Source of the DNA: Stictocephala bisonia
Lineage: Eukaryota; Arthropoda; Insecta; Hemiptera; Membracidae
NCBI GenBank assembly: GCA_035578905.1
Contig: JAQJVL010000030.1
Location: forward strand, 4,032,267-4,096,266
Direction: 5' to 3'
Length of the DNA stretch: 64,000 nt
Part shown: positions 24,546-37,985 of the stretch, piece after piece
How the letters are laid out: every line of letters starts with the position of its first letter
Numbering within the stretch: the stretch's first letter is position 1
Notes under the pieces: generated by a model
The model's input: only the letters and a program-made list of their open reading frames with translations
Told to the model about the DNA's origin: nothing
Database searches by the model: none
Position numbers and translations under genes: made by a program

Positions 24546-27335
24546 TGGGCAAGTTTTACGTCATTAGGAAGTTTGCCTGCGTCTAAAACAACTTCCAAGT
24601 TACCCTGCTCTCGCTTAATAAGTTAGGGAAATTGTACACACTTGACGTTGTTCACAACAGGCCTGTATCTGATTTTAGAGCTATTGTGTCATTATTTTAT
24701 TGCTGTACTAAAGAATTAAAGCTAAAATAATGTTGTATATCTTTTTAATACTATAATTTATTTATTTTTGAAATAACTAAATATAGTTACAGAATAAGAT
24801 GATATTTCTAAAATTATTTCGCTATTTTAAAATATGGGTGTTACAAAACCTTAAATGGTAAATTTAGATGAAATGATAAATGTCTTTCTGTTAATTTTGA
24901 AATGTTTTAAAATAAAACATTCAAATCTGGTAAAAAAAACCCTATAACTTAGACTTAAGTCCTTAATTCAAAATGTTTAGTTTGTGCATTTTTGTTGAAT
25001 AGGGCTAGAGGGGAAAGATTAGGCCTATATTATTATTATTTTCAATGTTTCCCCTTAAAAGAGCGTAAAACAATGAATGAATTTTTCCTTCCCTATTTTG
25101 AGAATTTTCTGTGTTTTCTCTAGTTAAATTGACTTTTGTCGTACAAATATTATCGTTATTGACACATAGGCTATATCGTTATTTTCATAACATAAGCTAA
25201 ATAGATCGAATATATTTTTAGAAATAAATTCCTTCCAAATATATTCAAATTACTAAACCAAATAATTCCTCTAAAATAGGCCTACTAGTATAGGCCTATA
25301 GCAGACAAGAAAACTCACATATTCTACTTTGAACTCATTAAGAACGCCATTTGTAGCTATCAACCCACTTAGATCTAAAAGTGAAACTAAATTAACACCT
25401 GTAAGTGACTAAGACATGGTATAATTAGTAGCCCTCCAACAATGGTCACCATGAAATTACCATAGGTGGCTCCATTAATATGTATAGGCCGCCTAGACAG
25501 TGACGGTCGTCTGGCGCTTTACTTCCAACTTCCGTCCAAGGTTTAGTACTGGGAGAGTGAACAAGAAATATCGTAACCAGAATGTTCAACACACTTCGAC
25601 AAGGCGAATAAAATATAATATTTAAATAGGACTTGCGCTCTAAAATATAGGCTACCTATGTCTTTTACTAAAACATTAGGCCTCATTATTAACGTTTATT
25701 GACCAATAAATGTGTCCGATTCTGTTAGACTAATTTAAATACACACTATAAATTATGCTTATTTACATGAAAGATTGGAATAAGATGGAAATGTCAATAA
25801 AGCTTACAAAACCTTGAACCAAGTCTTGTAAAAGTCATTTAATTTTTATATTCTTTGCTTTAATTTTCTTTTATGGAGCCCTTAAACCGTGTCAATTAGG
25901 CCTAAGTTTTCATTGTAGGAACTTATAGAAAGGAAAATTACAAAGAAATCATACCTTCAAAAATAATTAAAGAAAATAAACAATAAAAATTGGTTTAATA
26001 AAAACAAGATATACAAAAGTTAAAGAAGCTGAAATACACACAAATATTTATTATAATATTACCTAAGTAGGCTACATTATACCAATTTATACAATTCTGT
26101 GGGTTTTAAACAATTTACGATTGAACAGCAAATATAAACTTTGAGGTAACATTTATGATTGGAATTAAGCTGACAACTTTGATATTGACAGTTTCTCTAA
26201 TTTTGTCTTACGTTTTCGTTAAATGAACTTGATACAGTATAACACGCTTAAATATTTTAGCAGTATTTTTTATACCTGAAATATTATTTTACACTTACTA
26301 TAAAGCCAGATTTCAAGTGAGGCTATAAAACCAGTATAATATATCTGCAGATGTAAAATAACAACTACTGTAGTTTGTAAACTGCCATATTTAATATAGG
26401 ACAAGTAACTAACAAAATATCATTTTTCAATTGCTACACGCTTTAGAAAAATTACATAAAATAGAGATTTGTCTTCTTTACGTTAAGAAATTAAACACTT
26501 AATTTTGTAGCTTTGATTAAATAAATATAAGGTCTATAGAACTTAAGTCTAAAATGAGTAAAAAATCAAATCGCATGTGAACGGTTAAAGCATTTTGTTT
26601 ACCATAGCATAGTAAAATATCCACTCAATAAATGTATATAGTGACTACAGTGTTAATGAAATTAAGTCTATTTAATATCCCAATACAAAATGTATTCTTA
26701 AAAATCAAATGAACAATTTATTTGTAATTTTTAAATCTCACAGTTAAAGAATATTTTTTATTGGTGCCTTATTAAAGTATTATAAATGTAGACCTATGTT
26801 ATTTAAAAAAAAATAAAAAAAAGTTAATGTCATTATAAGTTTATGTATGAATAGTGAGTGAGTCGAGGGTTAAATTGGTAAAGGAATGCTCCAATTTACA
26901 GAATACTCTCAGTTATTATATATTTAAAGTTTTTTAAAACTAGTTTTTGTCTACCGTGCGTATCATATTACCAACTCCAATAGTGTGTATATTTTTTAGA
27001 TAAATGTTTATGACTTATAAAAACGTTATAAATTTATGACTACTTTTAAATATTGCTTATAAATACTCGCCCCTTTTCCAGTTCATAAAAAATCAAATAA
27101 GACTTCCGTAAATAGAATAGGCTACTCCAATCGAATCTTTTTTTAACATACCTTTAGGCTTGTTATCTTTCAACCTTTGTTTTCGTAAGCTACGTTGTCC
27201 TATATTTTCACAAAACGTTTGAGGCAAAGCGCTTGAATCTACAACAGACAAGCATATAAAGTTTTTTTTAGTATATTCATTTAAATATATCGTATTTAAA
27301 TAAACACAATGGTTTGTAGACGAAGTAAAATATAA
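24546..27335. other. Intron 1, no gene seen
   Basis: AT-rich. A balanced-composition patch at 25440-25560 with GGTGGCTCCATTAATATG is a weak enhancer candidate. Nothing else was recognised. Confidence 0.45.
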
Positions 27336-27451
<116 letters not shown>

Positions 27452-28444
27452 GTGTCAAAATTCAATTAAACTCTTTTTTTAAGATCACGTGTTTTGGCAA
27501 ATTTAGGTATAAATAAAATAAACATTTACAATAAAATTAATTTACCACCATTTCTAAGTTAAAATGCAAAATAATATGTATTTTTAATATTGCTGTCATT
27601 GTCAAAGTGTAGTTCAAACATGGATGTTAGGCCTAATGACTCTATGTACCGTTTCACTCTTTAATTAACCATTACATATGACGCCACCATATTTATGACA
27701 TGTTTGGCGTTTTTCCGTTCCCTTTAACATACATATTTTACAAATTAGAGGACGCATCGTTTGTATATTTTTAAAACTGTTCATGTAAATTTCAAGTTAT
27801 GAAATTATTATGTGAAAATTCTCTCATCGAAATTATCTGCAAGATAAAATTGTAAAAATCATATAATTACATTTTATCACATGGACTTTTGTTAATTGAT
27901 TCTATTTGTTTATGAATTCATCAATTCATAAAGCAACATTTCCTTATCATTTTGATCGATGTGGCTTATTCATTTCCCATTGTAGCTCAAAATTTGCTCA
28001 AATTAAGAGTAATTTTTAAATTGTTTTAGTTCGCTGTGAAATTGTAAAAGTAAAAACACGACATTAATAGTTTAGGTAGCAAATTCAAATTGTTTAAGGG
28101 TCTGCAAATCACTCCCAACATAGGCCAAATAGTAGTTTGATATAAATATCGATTTAACTAAATTAAAATGTGAGATATTCCTTTTTACTCACAATAAACG
28201 ATACTTTGAAATTACAGCGACTTTATACGAACATATTACGAGAATTTTTAAACTTTTCATAAGAAAACAGTTGTGTTGGGAAAAAAAATAAGCTGATGAT
28301 AATATTTTTTCAGTAACCTCGCAAACTTTTGGTGATATCGCGAACGTTTTTTACTTATTTCCTTGAGAAAAAAAACTGTAGCCTATAGGAATATTGAAAT
28401 TAAGATTTAAATTAAAGTAATGATAATATTATTATTAATAATAT
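27452..28444. other. Intron 1, no gene seen
   Basis: AT-rich sequence with no recognised feature. Confidence 0.5.
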
Positions 28445-28615
28445 TTTGAGAAGGATCAGCTGATAACCACCGGCTGTTCATTTGTCATTGGGCTATTAAT
28501 TAATGACACTTTCTAAGGAATAGTCGGCCTTAGTTTGTAACAATGACTACATTCGCTCATATACACTCATCACATTCATTCGAAATCCATATTCGCCCAT
28601 ATCGACAATCGGCGT
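28445..28615 (-). repeat. Dispersed repeat family E, most complete copy
   Basis: Read on the minus strand it runs from CGATTGTCGATATGGGCG through GATGAGTGTATATGAGCG, GGCCGACTATTCCTTAG and CATTAATTAATAGCCC to GGTTATCAGCTGATCC. It keeps the uninterrupted CATTAATTAATAGCCC that the 7.5-kb copy has lost to a transposon. AT-rich (AAATA)n-like sequence adjoins its outer side at 28620-28665. Confidence 0.8.
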
Positions 28616-29154
28616 CTTATGAATAAATAAATAAAAATAAATAAAAATAAATAAAATAAAAATATTAATAGGATTATAACATCGTCAACGAAAAACCACT
28701 TTGTTTACGGTCAAATTTATTCAGTAAAACATATATATTAGGCTATAACTATTTTTTAATTTAATTATTAGAGGGCGTACTAAATGTTTGCTATGAACAA
28801 CCTGTTGGATCCCAAACATAACATATTAGGTGACTTTAAATTAAAATAAAAAAGAAATAACTTATTAAACTTATATTGCATATCACAACCTGTAAATTAC
28901 CTTAATATCTCATCTTGAGCAATTCTTTAAATGTAAAAAGGATTCGAGATTATCAAAAAATTAAGGCCAGGGAATCCGAGATGGCCTGCCGACCGTTCCT
29001 CTGGCAAAATACAATTGATTTTATTTTATCGTCAATCGTTTTAGGGGGTTAATAAAATCATATGAGGGCAACCGTCTTACGCTCCGTAGGTGGTTCACAC
29101 TGTAGACGTTATAATTCGTTATTATTATTTTATTATTTATTAGTAAGTCGCCGA

Positions 29155-29240
29155 TCGAAGAGGTTTGGGTGAATAAGATGAACGATTGTAGTCATTGTTA
29201 CTAACCAAGGTCGGCTGTTCTTTAGAAAGCCGAACCCCGT
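29155..29240 (+). repeat. Dispersed repeat family E, partial copy
   Basis: CGCCGATCGA, TTGGGTGAATAAGATGAACG, TTGTAGTCATTGTTACTAAC and GGTCGGCTGTTCTTTAGAAAG correspond in order to the 28.5-kb copy, at lower similarity and lacking the right half. Confidence 0.65.
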
Positions 29241-31451
29241 AACTTACATATATGCTGGATATCGCTCTAATAGCATGACGGTAGAATGATTGCTTTAGAA
29301 GGCCGAGCCTGTATAATTTTACGTGAATCTCGAAAAGGTTTAATAATTTTAGCATTTACAGAAAAATATAAAATAAACAGATAAAATATATAAATAACTA
29401 TGACAATTATAGCACCTTCAAGGAGCACTCGAAAAAATTGTTTTAAATTTATAACAATATTTATTGTTAAATCCAAATGATTGTTCAATAGATTTAAATT
29501 AGGCTAGGATCTACTTAGATCTTCTTATATTTGGGTCTTTATACATAAATCATGTACAGACTAACTCATCTAGCCTAAATATTATAGTAATTTAGTTTAT
29601 CAGATGTTTTATAGCGAAAAAGCAAAGATTTGATCGACTAATTTCTCAAATTATCAGTTTGTCTTTTTACAATCATATGTAACTATTCTTTGTTTATGTG
29701 AACAATATAATATAAAATATTAAAGTTAACCGTTACTTAGGTAATTATTCACGTTTGCATAGTCTATGATTAGGAAACAAAAATTAAATACATGTAGAAA
29801 AATAAATAAATAAAATAAATTACTCATTATCAATCGGTTACAAAAACCAACTGTCAACAGTTAAGAATATAACAACATTAAAGTGTTTGTTTACTCTTTA
29901 AAACATAATATTATTAAAATATTATTTAATAGTGTGTGTAAAATAAAGAATGGTACATTTAAAATATTTCACAAAAATCACGGTAGTTTTTATATTTTAT
30001 TGATAATATTTTCAAACCAATGAAAGTAAAACAGAAAACACAAACAAAAAGAAGGCAAACTATATGATAATCAAAAGTCAAAATAAAAATTTACTTCTTT
30101 AAGTTCATAATGGTTGTAGTTTTAAATAAAATAGTGTCGCATGTAGGCCTACATTTATTTCTCTGGGAGCTTTGAAGTGTTTTCAAACCACATGCGCTCG
30201 TAGCACGCAACAGTTAGTGTGTGAATACATTACACAAGATTTGTACAACAGTAAAACATACTCTCGCGATCTCTCTTTGTCATATCGTAAGTGTATTGTA
30301 GTAGGTAGGAGGAAAGTGTGGCCTTGTTACTCTTACGTTTACACAAACGTCAGATAATTCCTATATAGAATAGTATTACTATATATGGGCAAATTGTAAT
30401 TTACTAAGTTCAGCTTTGTTGTTTACATTTCTTTACCCGTATTAATGTTCATTGTAACCGTTATTCTCTGTAATACAAAATTATTTTTATTATATTTTAT
30501 CTTTCATGTTGATCATAACTTTCTTCTAGGCCTACACTGTAATATTAATTGGTTTTAAAAGTTGTTTGTTACTAGAAGTAAAAAAAAATTAGTAAAACTC
30601 AGAAACACGAAAAAATATTTGTAATTGAACTTTTTTCTTTTTTTTGAAAATAATTTATAATTTTTATACCTGTGGGCTATTTTAATGATAGCCTATAACC
30701 GAGTCGAGATAGATTTTACTAAAATTTGACTGTTGTCAGATTTTTTTGGCAACTCAGCCTCGACAAAATACTAAGAGTTAGCAAAATAATAAAAAATTAA
30801 TAAATAAAAAAAATAGTAAAATAAAATGTACCCACGGCTTGAGTAGCACTACTAACTCAGCTACCCTCCTAAAGCATCCTAATAAAAGCTTAAAGTAATT
30901 TCCTTGGCATTTTATTTTATACTCTCTGCATTTGTTGTGCTGCGTAAATTGATACATAAGATTAGACTTTGTTATGTGTCGTATGGTCAAAATGTAAGAT
31001 ATAGGCCTAGTAGATCCATAAATTAAAAATTATTGTTATGTAATTTAATTTATTATTTTACAAGTTAAATTTATCAACAATATTTATTTTCAAAATAAAT
31101 TTACATTTTTTAATATAATACTATCTCATTTAACATTAAACTAAATTACATACTAATTCTTTAATAAGCAATACTAGGCCTAATTTGTTGAGAAAAAATA
31201 CTAAAAAAATTGAATAGCTTTATTACTGTTATTGGTGTATGAACGGTTAAGGCACTTGACAAATTTACAAATTTTACTTGAGCTCTGCAGTACGAAGGGC
31301 CCGTTGATCTTACTTATTTAATGACAGGTATTTATTTTCTATGATTTATTCTCTATTAAACCTACTTAATACGGCGAATAGCTAAATAGGTTTTTCGTCC
31401 AATGCCACAACTGAACGAACTTGAACTCTTGTATTTAAAACATAACCTTAA
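29241..31451. other. Intron 1, no gene seen
   Basis: AT-rich. The 61-codon frame at 30172-30357 and others have no domain. Confidence 0.5.
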
Positions 31452-32716
31452 GGGGATTCTGCAACTAGATGGGTGTTTTTTTATATTCACTAACATTTTA
31501 TTATTTTGATGTATTTTTCCAATTCCCTACATGTAAAAACTAATATCTAAATACCTTTGGTGCCATATTTTAATTTGACTTGGATACAATAAAATAAATA
31601 TTCGTTATTTTTGTTGTAAAAATGTTAATTTTTAAAATTGATATTCCATAGCTGAAAGACAATCAATTGTTATCCTGTTTATTTTATTTTGATGCTATTG
31701 ACAACTACTACATTCCTATGTACTTTCATTGTCATACCCCAATAAATAAAAATTCTATAAGCCTTCAAAAATTAAAAAAAGTATTTTCTCATTTAATTTT
31801 ATTTGTATAATTTAGAAAATAGGTTAGGTAAGCTGTAGAGTTATGAAAATACATAGGAATTTTAGACGTCATATGAATGATACCTGGAAAAAATTTCAGC
31901 TTTCTATGTATTATGGTTCTCAAACAATATCAATTTTTATTCAAAGAAATCTAACTTTCGGAAAATCGCGATAAACTAAAATAGTTTCATTTTTTCAATG
32001 TAAACTACAAGTTTACAGTAATACAATAATTTTATATAACATAATATTACATTTATTTGTTATTTTACATAGGCCTATTAGAATAGTATCCATAAATATT
32101 TTTTGTTGGTCCAAAATCAAAGTTTTGAAGTCTTTTATAAAAAACAAAAGTAGGCCTACCGTACCTAGGATTCTCCTGCTACTGTACCTAGAAATCGCTT
32201 GTCTATTAATTTCTATCACTTAGTCTCTTTTTGGAGTTCTTTTTTCTACCCATATTTGACTAAACTATTCAATTATTGTAGACACTAAAACACATGAAAC
32301 TGCACAATTACAATTGTAAACAAACAGAATATTTTGTGAATGTTTGTTTGTGATAGGCTACCATATGACTCAAATACATTTGATCAGCTGTTTGAGCAAA
32401 TTGTTGTTAGCTAACAAACATACAAGCTAACCAAAAAGACAAACAAACAAAGATAAATAACTATAGAAACATAGAGTAAACAATAATGCTTATTACATGT
32501 AAAGTTTCTTTGAAACCAGAAAATGTCGCCTGGTACTATACTGAGTTCACACTCAGGACATGGACGAATAAAATAAATATTATGAGATAAAATATTATTT
32601 TTTTAGTCATAAAGTTATGTTTTTATGGTTCAGAATTAAACAAAGAACAAGAATATGTATAAATAATTTTTTTCGAATTTTTGTCATTTTTTGCCATTTT
32701 TAGATGCAGAATCCCC
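31452..32716. mobile_element. Candidate TTAA-flanked element, about 1.27 kb
   Basis: The left end is TTAA|GGGGATTCTGCAACTAGA at 31448. The right end read inward is TTAA|GGGGATTCTGCATCTAAA from 32720. The inverted repeat is about 12 bp perfect and near 20 bp with mismatches. TTAA at both sides (31448-31451, 32717-32720) fits a target-site duplication as in piggyBac-type elements. No transposase reading was seen. Unlike the 7.6-kb element there is no empty site to confirm it. Confidence 0.55.
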
Positions 32717-33162
32717 TTAAATCAATAAATCTTGTATTAATTGTAAACTTTAAAGCATGGCTTTGCTAAAAATATTCATACTGGTTTTTTAAAATTAATC
32801 TTTATTACCAGATTTCATTTCCGAATGTAACATCAGTTAGGCCGTTTTATTAGCATCAAACAAGTAGTTTTATTAATAAATATGTAGGATATAAAACTGT
32901 AACAATTTTAAAAATGTGACTTCTAATTCTGGTATTACAAATCAGTTGCCGTTACGTGTAGTCTTGTAACTATCATAGAGGATGGTTTGTATCTGTTCAG
33001 TTATTTGATACAGTTTTAAATACACCCTCTATACCTATAGGTAAAACTGTTATCATGGAATTTACATACTAGTTATTTTACAATAACTGATACTTACTGT
33101 CTAAAGCTCCTCATTCTAGAATAATATTACTATTTTTCCTGAAATTAACGTTATATATAGTC

Positions 33163-33223
<61 letters not shown>

Positions 33224-34559
33224 TACATAGGCAAGTATTGATCCATTTTATATAACTTTATTGAATCATTGTCCAGAAATATGTAAAAATACCATTATAA
33301 AAAATAACAATTCTTATTCTATTATTTTTGTATTCTTTCTTATAATAAATCTATTAAATATCGTGTCATTTCATAGTTTATGTTTTAATAATTTTATTGC
33401 TTTAAAAACATATTACTATCTACTCAGTCTCTATGCCTTTCTATAAATATTTAATCACAGCTGTTAGTTTTTTATAAATGTCCACGCAGTACGCGATTTG
33501 AAATAGTTCTAAATTAAAACATGTTTTTATTTTAGAGTTAAAGAGTTTTTAGTAAAGTTTTATAGTATTGTTTGTTCTTTACTTCAGACAATGTTATAAC
33601 ATTGCTTAATTTTTTTTTTATTTTCGTCTATTTACACAAATAAATCAATTCATAAAAATTAATTTAAAAAACTATTATCTTTTTTTAAATTAAAACATGT
33701 CAAAACCAGAACGCAGTTCGGCCAATTAAAGCACGGTATTTAGATATTAAAATACTACTAAATCAAATATAACACATTATTTCGTTTGAACAACATGACA
33801 TCTATAAAATAGGTGTTTAAAGTTTTTTTTTTTTTTTATCTAATGCTGAAAGTAGAAAATTATAATTCATTAGGCTTAATGGTCACCTTCAGAATACGCA
33901 GTTCGGAGCAAGTGGACAAAGAGGTGGGAAGTGCTCGTTTATTTATAAATTATGAATAAATATTAGTATAAACTATAAATGAAAATAAACATTAATAGAC
34001 CATTACTTAAATTTATAATATAAAAGATGAAATAGTTAAATTGAATCCTAGTTTTGAAATAGGTAATATTTGTTCACAAAGGTACTCTTCCAATAATTAG
34101 CAATTGATTTGAAATATATAAAAAGTTGAATTCAATAAAACAAATGTAGTAAATACAAATTTTTGATATTATGAAAATCGTCAAAATTAGCTTTCTAACC
34201 AAGACGAATTTTATATTGATGAATAATAATATAATAAAAGAAATACGCGAAGTAAACTAGACAGAAAAAGGGGGAAAAAGGAAAATTTGATTTTGGTTAA
34301 AAGTTTTACCGACGGCATCGATTATATTGAGCAATTTGTAAAAAAAAACAAAACAAAACAAAAAACAAAAAAAAAACACACCAGAAACGGTTTTGTAGGG
34401 GAGATTGATGAATTTAAATTATATGTGTAGTCTTGTTACTACTTGATTCTTAGACTATTATAGCCTACTGGTCAAGGCAAGCGACTGAGTTTAAAAATTC
34501 TACATGAACTAAGGGACGACGTGTATTTTTAAATTTATACTAATTAGATCAGTTCCACT
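32717..34559. other. Intron 1 with an (AT)n microsatellite
   Basis: 33165-33219 is pure (TA)n. An A/CAAAA-rich run at 34339-34380 resembles a retroposon tail, but no body was identified. Otherwise AT-rich without features. Confidence 0.5.
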
Positions 34560-35200
34560 ACCTTTACCTACTTTAGCAGACTTATCCTGCTTGATGGCGA
34601 TCATTTAGTGGCCATAAACCTAAATCAGTATCTCCTACTATAAACGACCTCCTTGTTTTCCAAGAACCGTTTGTCTAGCGCCAACTCATCAATTATGAAC
34701 GGAAAACAAATTTCCACAGTTTCGGCGAACAAAAGGGTCCTCAAATCGTTCTCAATTAAAACACACAGACAGTGATCGAAGAAGCGAGCGCAGCGGAGTT
34801 GTCAATGGACGGCGGGCGTACTCAGCTATAATAGGCCGGCGGAGTTATAAATTACACTGTCACCGCGATGCTATCGCAGCGTCCAAACCTTTGGACCCGA
34901 CACAAAAAGTGTGAACATCCTTACGACAGTCGTAGATCTTTCATTGACCTCCGGCGGCGCTTATTTCCTCCCCCTCGCTCCCCCTCTTTGTTCTCCTCTC
35001 CGGTAATTTACGTCGGTATACTGGTAAACTCCACATAACGTCAATTGCCGTGACTGGTTCTTTCTTTCCGCCGAACGGCTGGAAACCGACATTCACGGAA
35101 TCATTTGCGGTTAAGTGCTTTTCTTGCGCGGAACTCTTAGTGCATTTCTAAAGTTGGTACGTTTAGAACACTCTTGTACGCTGGTTGAACCACTTTAAAA
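34560..35200. promoter_or_regulatory. Candidate intronic enhancer (GC/CpG island)
   Basis: A 640-bp block of balanced to GC-rich sequence with many CpG in AT-rich intron. It includes TATAAATTACACTGTCA near 34844, which pairs a homeodomain-type site with a TGTCA site, and GCGATGCTATCGCAGC, a short palindrome. No open frame of note is present. Assignment as enhancer is inference from composition and position in the giant intron of a developmental regulator. Confidence 0.35.
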
Positions 35201-36176
35201 CACTCGATAGCGCTTGTACTCGGTAATGAAAACGTTTACATTCGTACACGCGTATTGGAGATTCTCTTACTTCAAGTTACAGGAGAAAATTGAGAATAGC
35301 GATGTTTTACGTCTTTCGCACCTATGAGATGAAATTAATGAGATATACATTAATAGAGCCTAGTATCTTTTAGCATGAGCATGAACAAACTACTAACTTT
35401 ATGGATATGGATAATACACTGGCATTATGTACAAAATACTGATATAATGCAAATTATGACAGTCTTACTTTTAAACAAGACCACATTCACTCATCGAATA
35501 ACATACAGAAGATCCATTAAGAATCCTTAAATAAATACGAAGCACGTGTTTTAACTTTTTTAAAGTCAACCGTATTCAAAAGTGTACGCGCGCAATAAAA
35601 AGTGGCCAACTCTACAATTAAGCGGTGGCAAAGAACGTTTTGCGCATGCGTCAATAACGCCGACGTCTATCCTTGCTGTACAGTGAGTCATAGTTCCTTG
35701 TTGCGTTAACTGACTATGTGCCGAACTAAAAACATCAGACTGTGCCAATCCAGTCAGATGTTTTTGGTACGGTGGTGATGCTATAGTTATAGACCATCAA
35801 TTGTCAATGTGCCTTAGGGCAATAAGTCTGGTCAGCCAGCAGTTTTCGGTATCATATTTATTTTAGATTTTTTATTCCAAGACATTTATTTGTTTCACTT
35901 CTGACTAATCGAAACAAACCGAGCCTAATATGGTGCGTTTGTGACAAATGCTGCTATCTTTACACCATTCAAGCTTCTTACAATGATTAAATCAAGAACT
36001 GGCGATCCGGAACCGCTTACCAGCCGACCTTCCGGTAAGAATGTGCACAAATTTTAATTTAGTGGTTATTAATCGGGCGTTTAATTTAAATTGATTGCAC
36101 AACCTCCGACACAGATTTGATGAATTTGTTGAAGCTAAAGCTAACAGACGAGAAGCATCAGTATACTCAACTTACT
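35201..36176. other. Intron 1, no gene seen
   Basis: Mixed composition; no recognised motif or repeat. Confidence 0.45.
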
Positions 36177-36180
36177 TTAA

Positions 36181-36921
36181 CCCTTTGCACTCGAAAGGCC
36201 ACTAGCAGTGGCCAGTCCCCACTCCTAGACAACTCATATTAGTTGCCATTCGAACTATCCTCCCATGTCACACGGCCACGTGAGGATTTAAAAATTAAAA
36301 ACCCATGTAAACGACTTAACCTTGTTTTTATTGTAATGTTAAAACTATGTTCTACTACAATTACTGTTTATTATAAATAAAATAAATATTTGTTAGTTAA
36401 AAATAATAATATTGAAAATAAAACTTTCATCTTTTAAAATTAAATAGAAGTATAGAGATTCTTCAGGGTTTCATTTTTTTTAGGTGTGATATTGTTCAAA
36501 CACTGTCCAATACACATACCAGGTTGTCTTACAATGACAGAAAATGTCTTACAAATGTAATTTGTTCTCTTTCAAGTACTTGGCGACTGGTGAGCACTGA
36601 GGCAGAGAGGTTAGATCTGTGGAACCTATTGCTGGCTAAAAAAGCGGGAAACTGACAGATGCTTAGTTGTAAAGTTTCTCAACAGGTTACACCACCTTAC
36701 AGAGGAATAATATTGAAAAAAACAATACTTAACGCAGAACTGTATCGTGGCCACTGACAGTGGCTGTGCGTGTGTTTGCCGATTTTCACATTGTCCATTC
36801 ACAGTGGACTTGCGATCTTGGAGGACATTTACAACAACAATAATGACTACTGTCACAGAAATCGCTGTAGCCATATGACCTCAAAGGACATTTCCTAAAG
36901 AGCCCTCTCGAGTGCAAAGGG
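36181..36921 (-). mobile_element. piggyBac-type transposon remnant, 741 bp
   Basis: The ends are TTAA|CCCTTTGCACTCGA and, inverted on the right, the same 14 bases followed by TTAA. TTAA duplications are at 36177-36180 and 36922-36925. CCC-starting termini with TTAA targets are diagnostic of the piggyBac superfamily. Sub-terminal GTGGC/GCCAC motifs recur (36198-36215 and 36746-36767). Internally it keeps only the tail of a transposase on the minus strand, so this is an internally deleted, non-autonomous copy. Confidence 0.85.
36483..36590 (-). pseudogene. piggyBac transposase C-terminal Cys-rich tail, broken
   Basis: On the minus strand one frame reads KRTNYICKT and then RQPGMCIGQC. A neighbouring frame, starting right after, reads FEQYHT and a stop. 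This order (basic stretch, C..., PG.C...C, F..YHT) is the usual ending of piggyBac-family transposases, whose Cys-rich domain binds the terminal repeats. An in-frame stop precedes KRTNY and at least one base change shifts the frame between GQC and FEQYHT, so it cannot be functional. Confidence 0.7.
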
Positions 36922-36925
36922 TTAA

Positions 36926-37656
36926 GCCTAGTCTAATAATACAGAGTTCAATCTTTGAGTTAGCAGAAAATAATTTGAAATTTGGTCTTTTTGCACAACA
37001 TTTTCTATCGAGTTTAAAGTGGTATACTAACTGATTTAAAATACGTCACATTCTGTGAGAAATCTTTTTGAAGGCCCTGTCAATGATATTAACGATCCAA
37101 ATACCTGTTTTTGCGTTCTAATATTGCTTAGGGCGTAAAATATTTCACTCTTGCTTGTATTTTATACCGGTGACCATAATCTCACTCATATATTTATATA
37201 TTATAAAAGATATAATCGAATACTCCTTTACGTAATTATAATATAGTATGAAAATAGGTTACTAATCGCTGACCTTTTTGTTACACGACAATTTCGGACA
37301 ATTGGCGAACAAGTAACTACGCAATACAACAACTGGATTGTTTCCAGTCGCCAATAACGACAAGGTCAGCTAATTTTATGGCCATACTTGAACATGGAAT
37401 GAGGAACTGAATTTTATTTCTTTGCTTTTAAAAGGAACGTAGAAATAGACATGCAGCCAATGTTACGCGCATACAAATAATGGTTGATAACTGCTTAACG
37501 GACTTGATGTAAACACATTTACAATCAATTCTGTGGTACAAAACATAACTATAAAATTAAATTATCCTTTTTGATACATGGACCTACCTGAAGTAGAAAA
37601 TGTATCAAATCTTGTCGAGAGCAGTTTGTTAGCTCGTCTTATACAATTTGTTTTTT
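36926..37656. other. Intron 1, no gene seen
   Basis: AT-rich to mixed sequence with no recognised feature. Confidence 0.45.
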
Positions 37657-37985
37657 GAGTGGAAAGAAGAGCTGATCTACACCGACTTGTTTGATGAGTG
37701 GAAGGAAGAGATATTCAAGGGTCGTTTGTTCATAGGATGGTAGTGGAGATCATCTACAACAATTTGTCTGTTGAGTGGAAAGAAGAGCTGATCTACGCAA
37801 ACTTGATTGTTGAGTGGAAGGAAGAATCATTCAAGTGCCGTTTGTTCTTGTGGTAGGAGAAAGACCTGATCTAAACATTTTTTATTCTGAGTGGAAAGAA
37901 GAGCTGATCTACAACAACTTGTTTGTTGTGTGGGAGGAAGAGACCTTAAAATGCCGTTTGTTCATAGAATTGGAGAAAAGTCATC
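37657..37985 (+). repeat. 116-bp tandem repeat, about 3 copies
   Basis: The phrase GAGTGGAAAGAAGAGCTGAT recurs at 37657, 37773 and 37889, exactly 116 bp apart. Each unit also holds a second GAGTGGAAGGAAGAG-like half-copy and a GCCGTTTGTTC segment. Short readings such as EWKEELIY look protein-like, but the period is not a multiple of three and stops fall in every frame across the array. It is therefore not a coding repeat now. Confidence 0.85.

Noticed and set aside
36626..36874. 82-codon minus-strand frame as a gene
   Set aside because: It lies inside the piggyBac remnant, has no domain and does not include the transposase tail.
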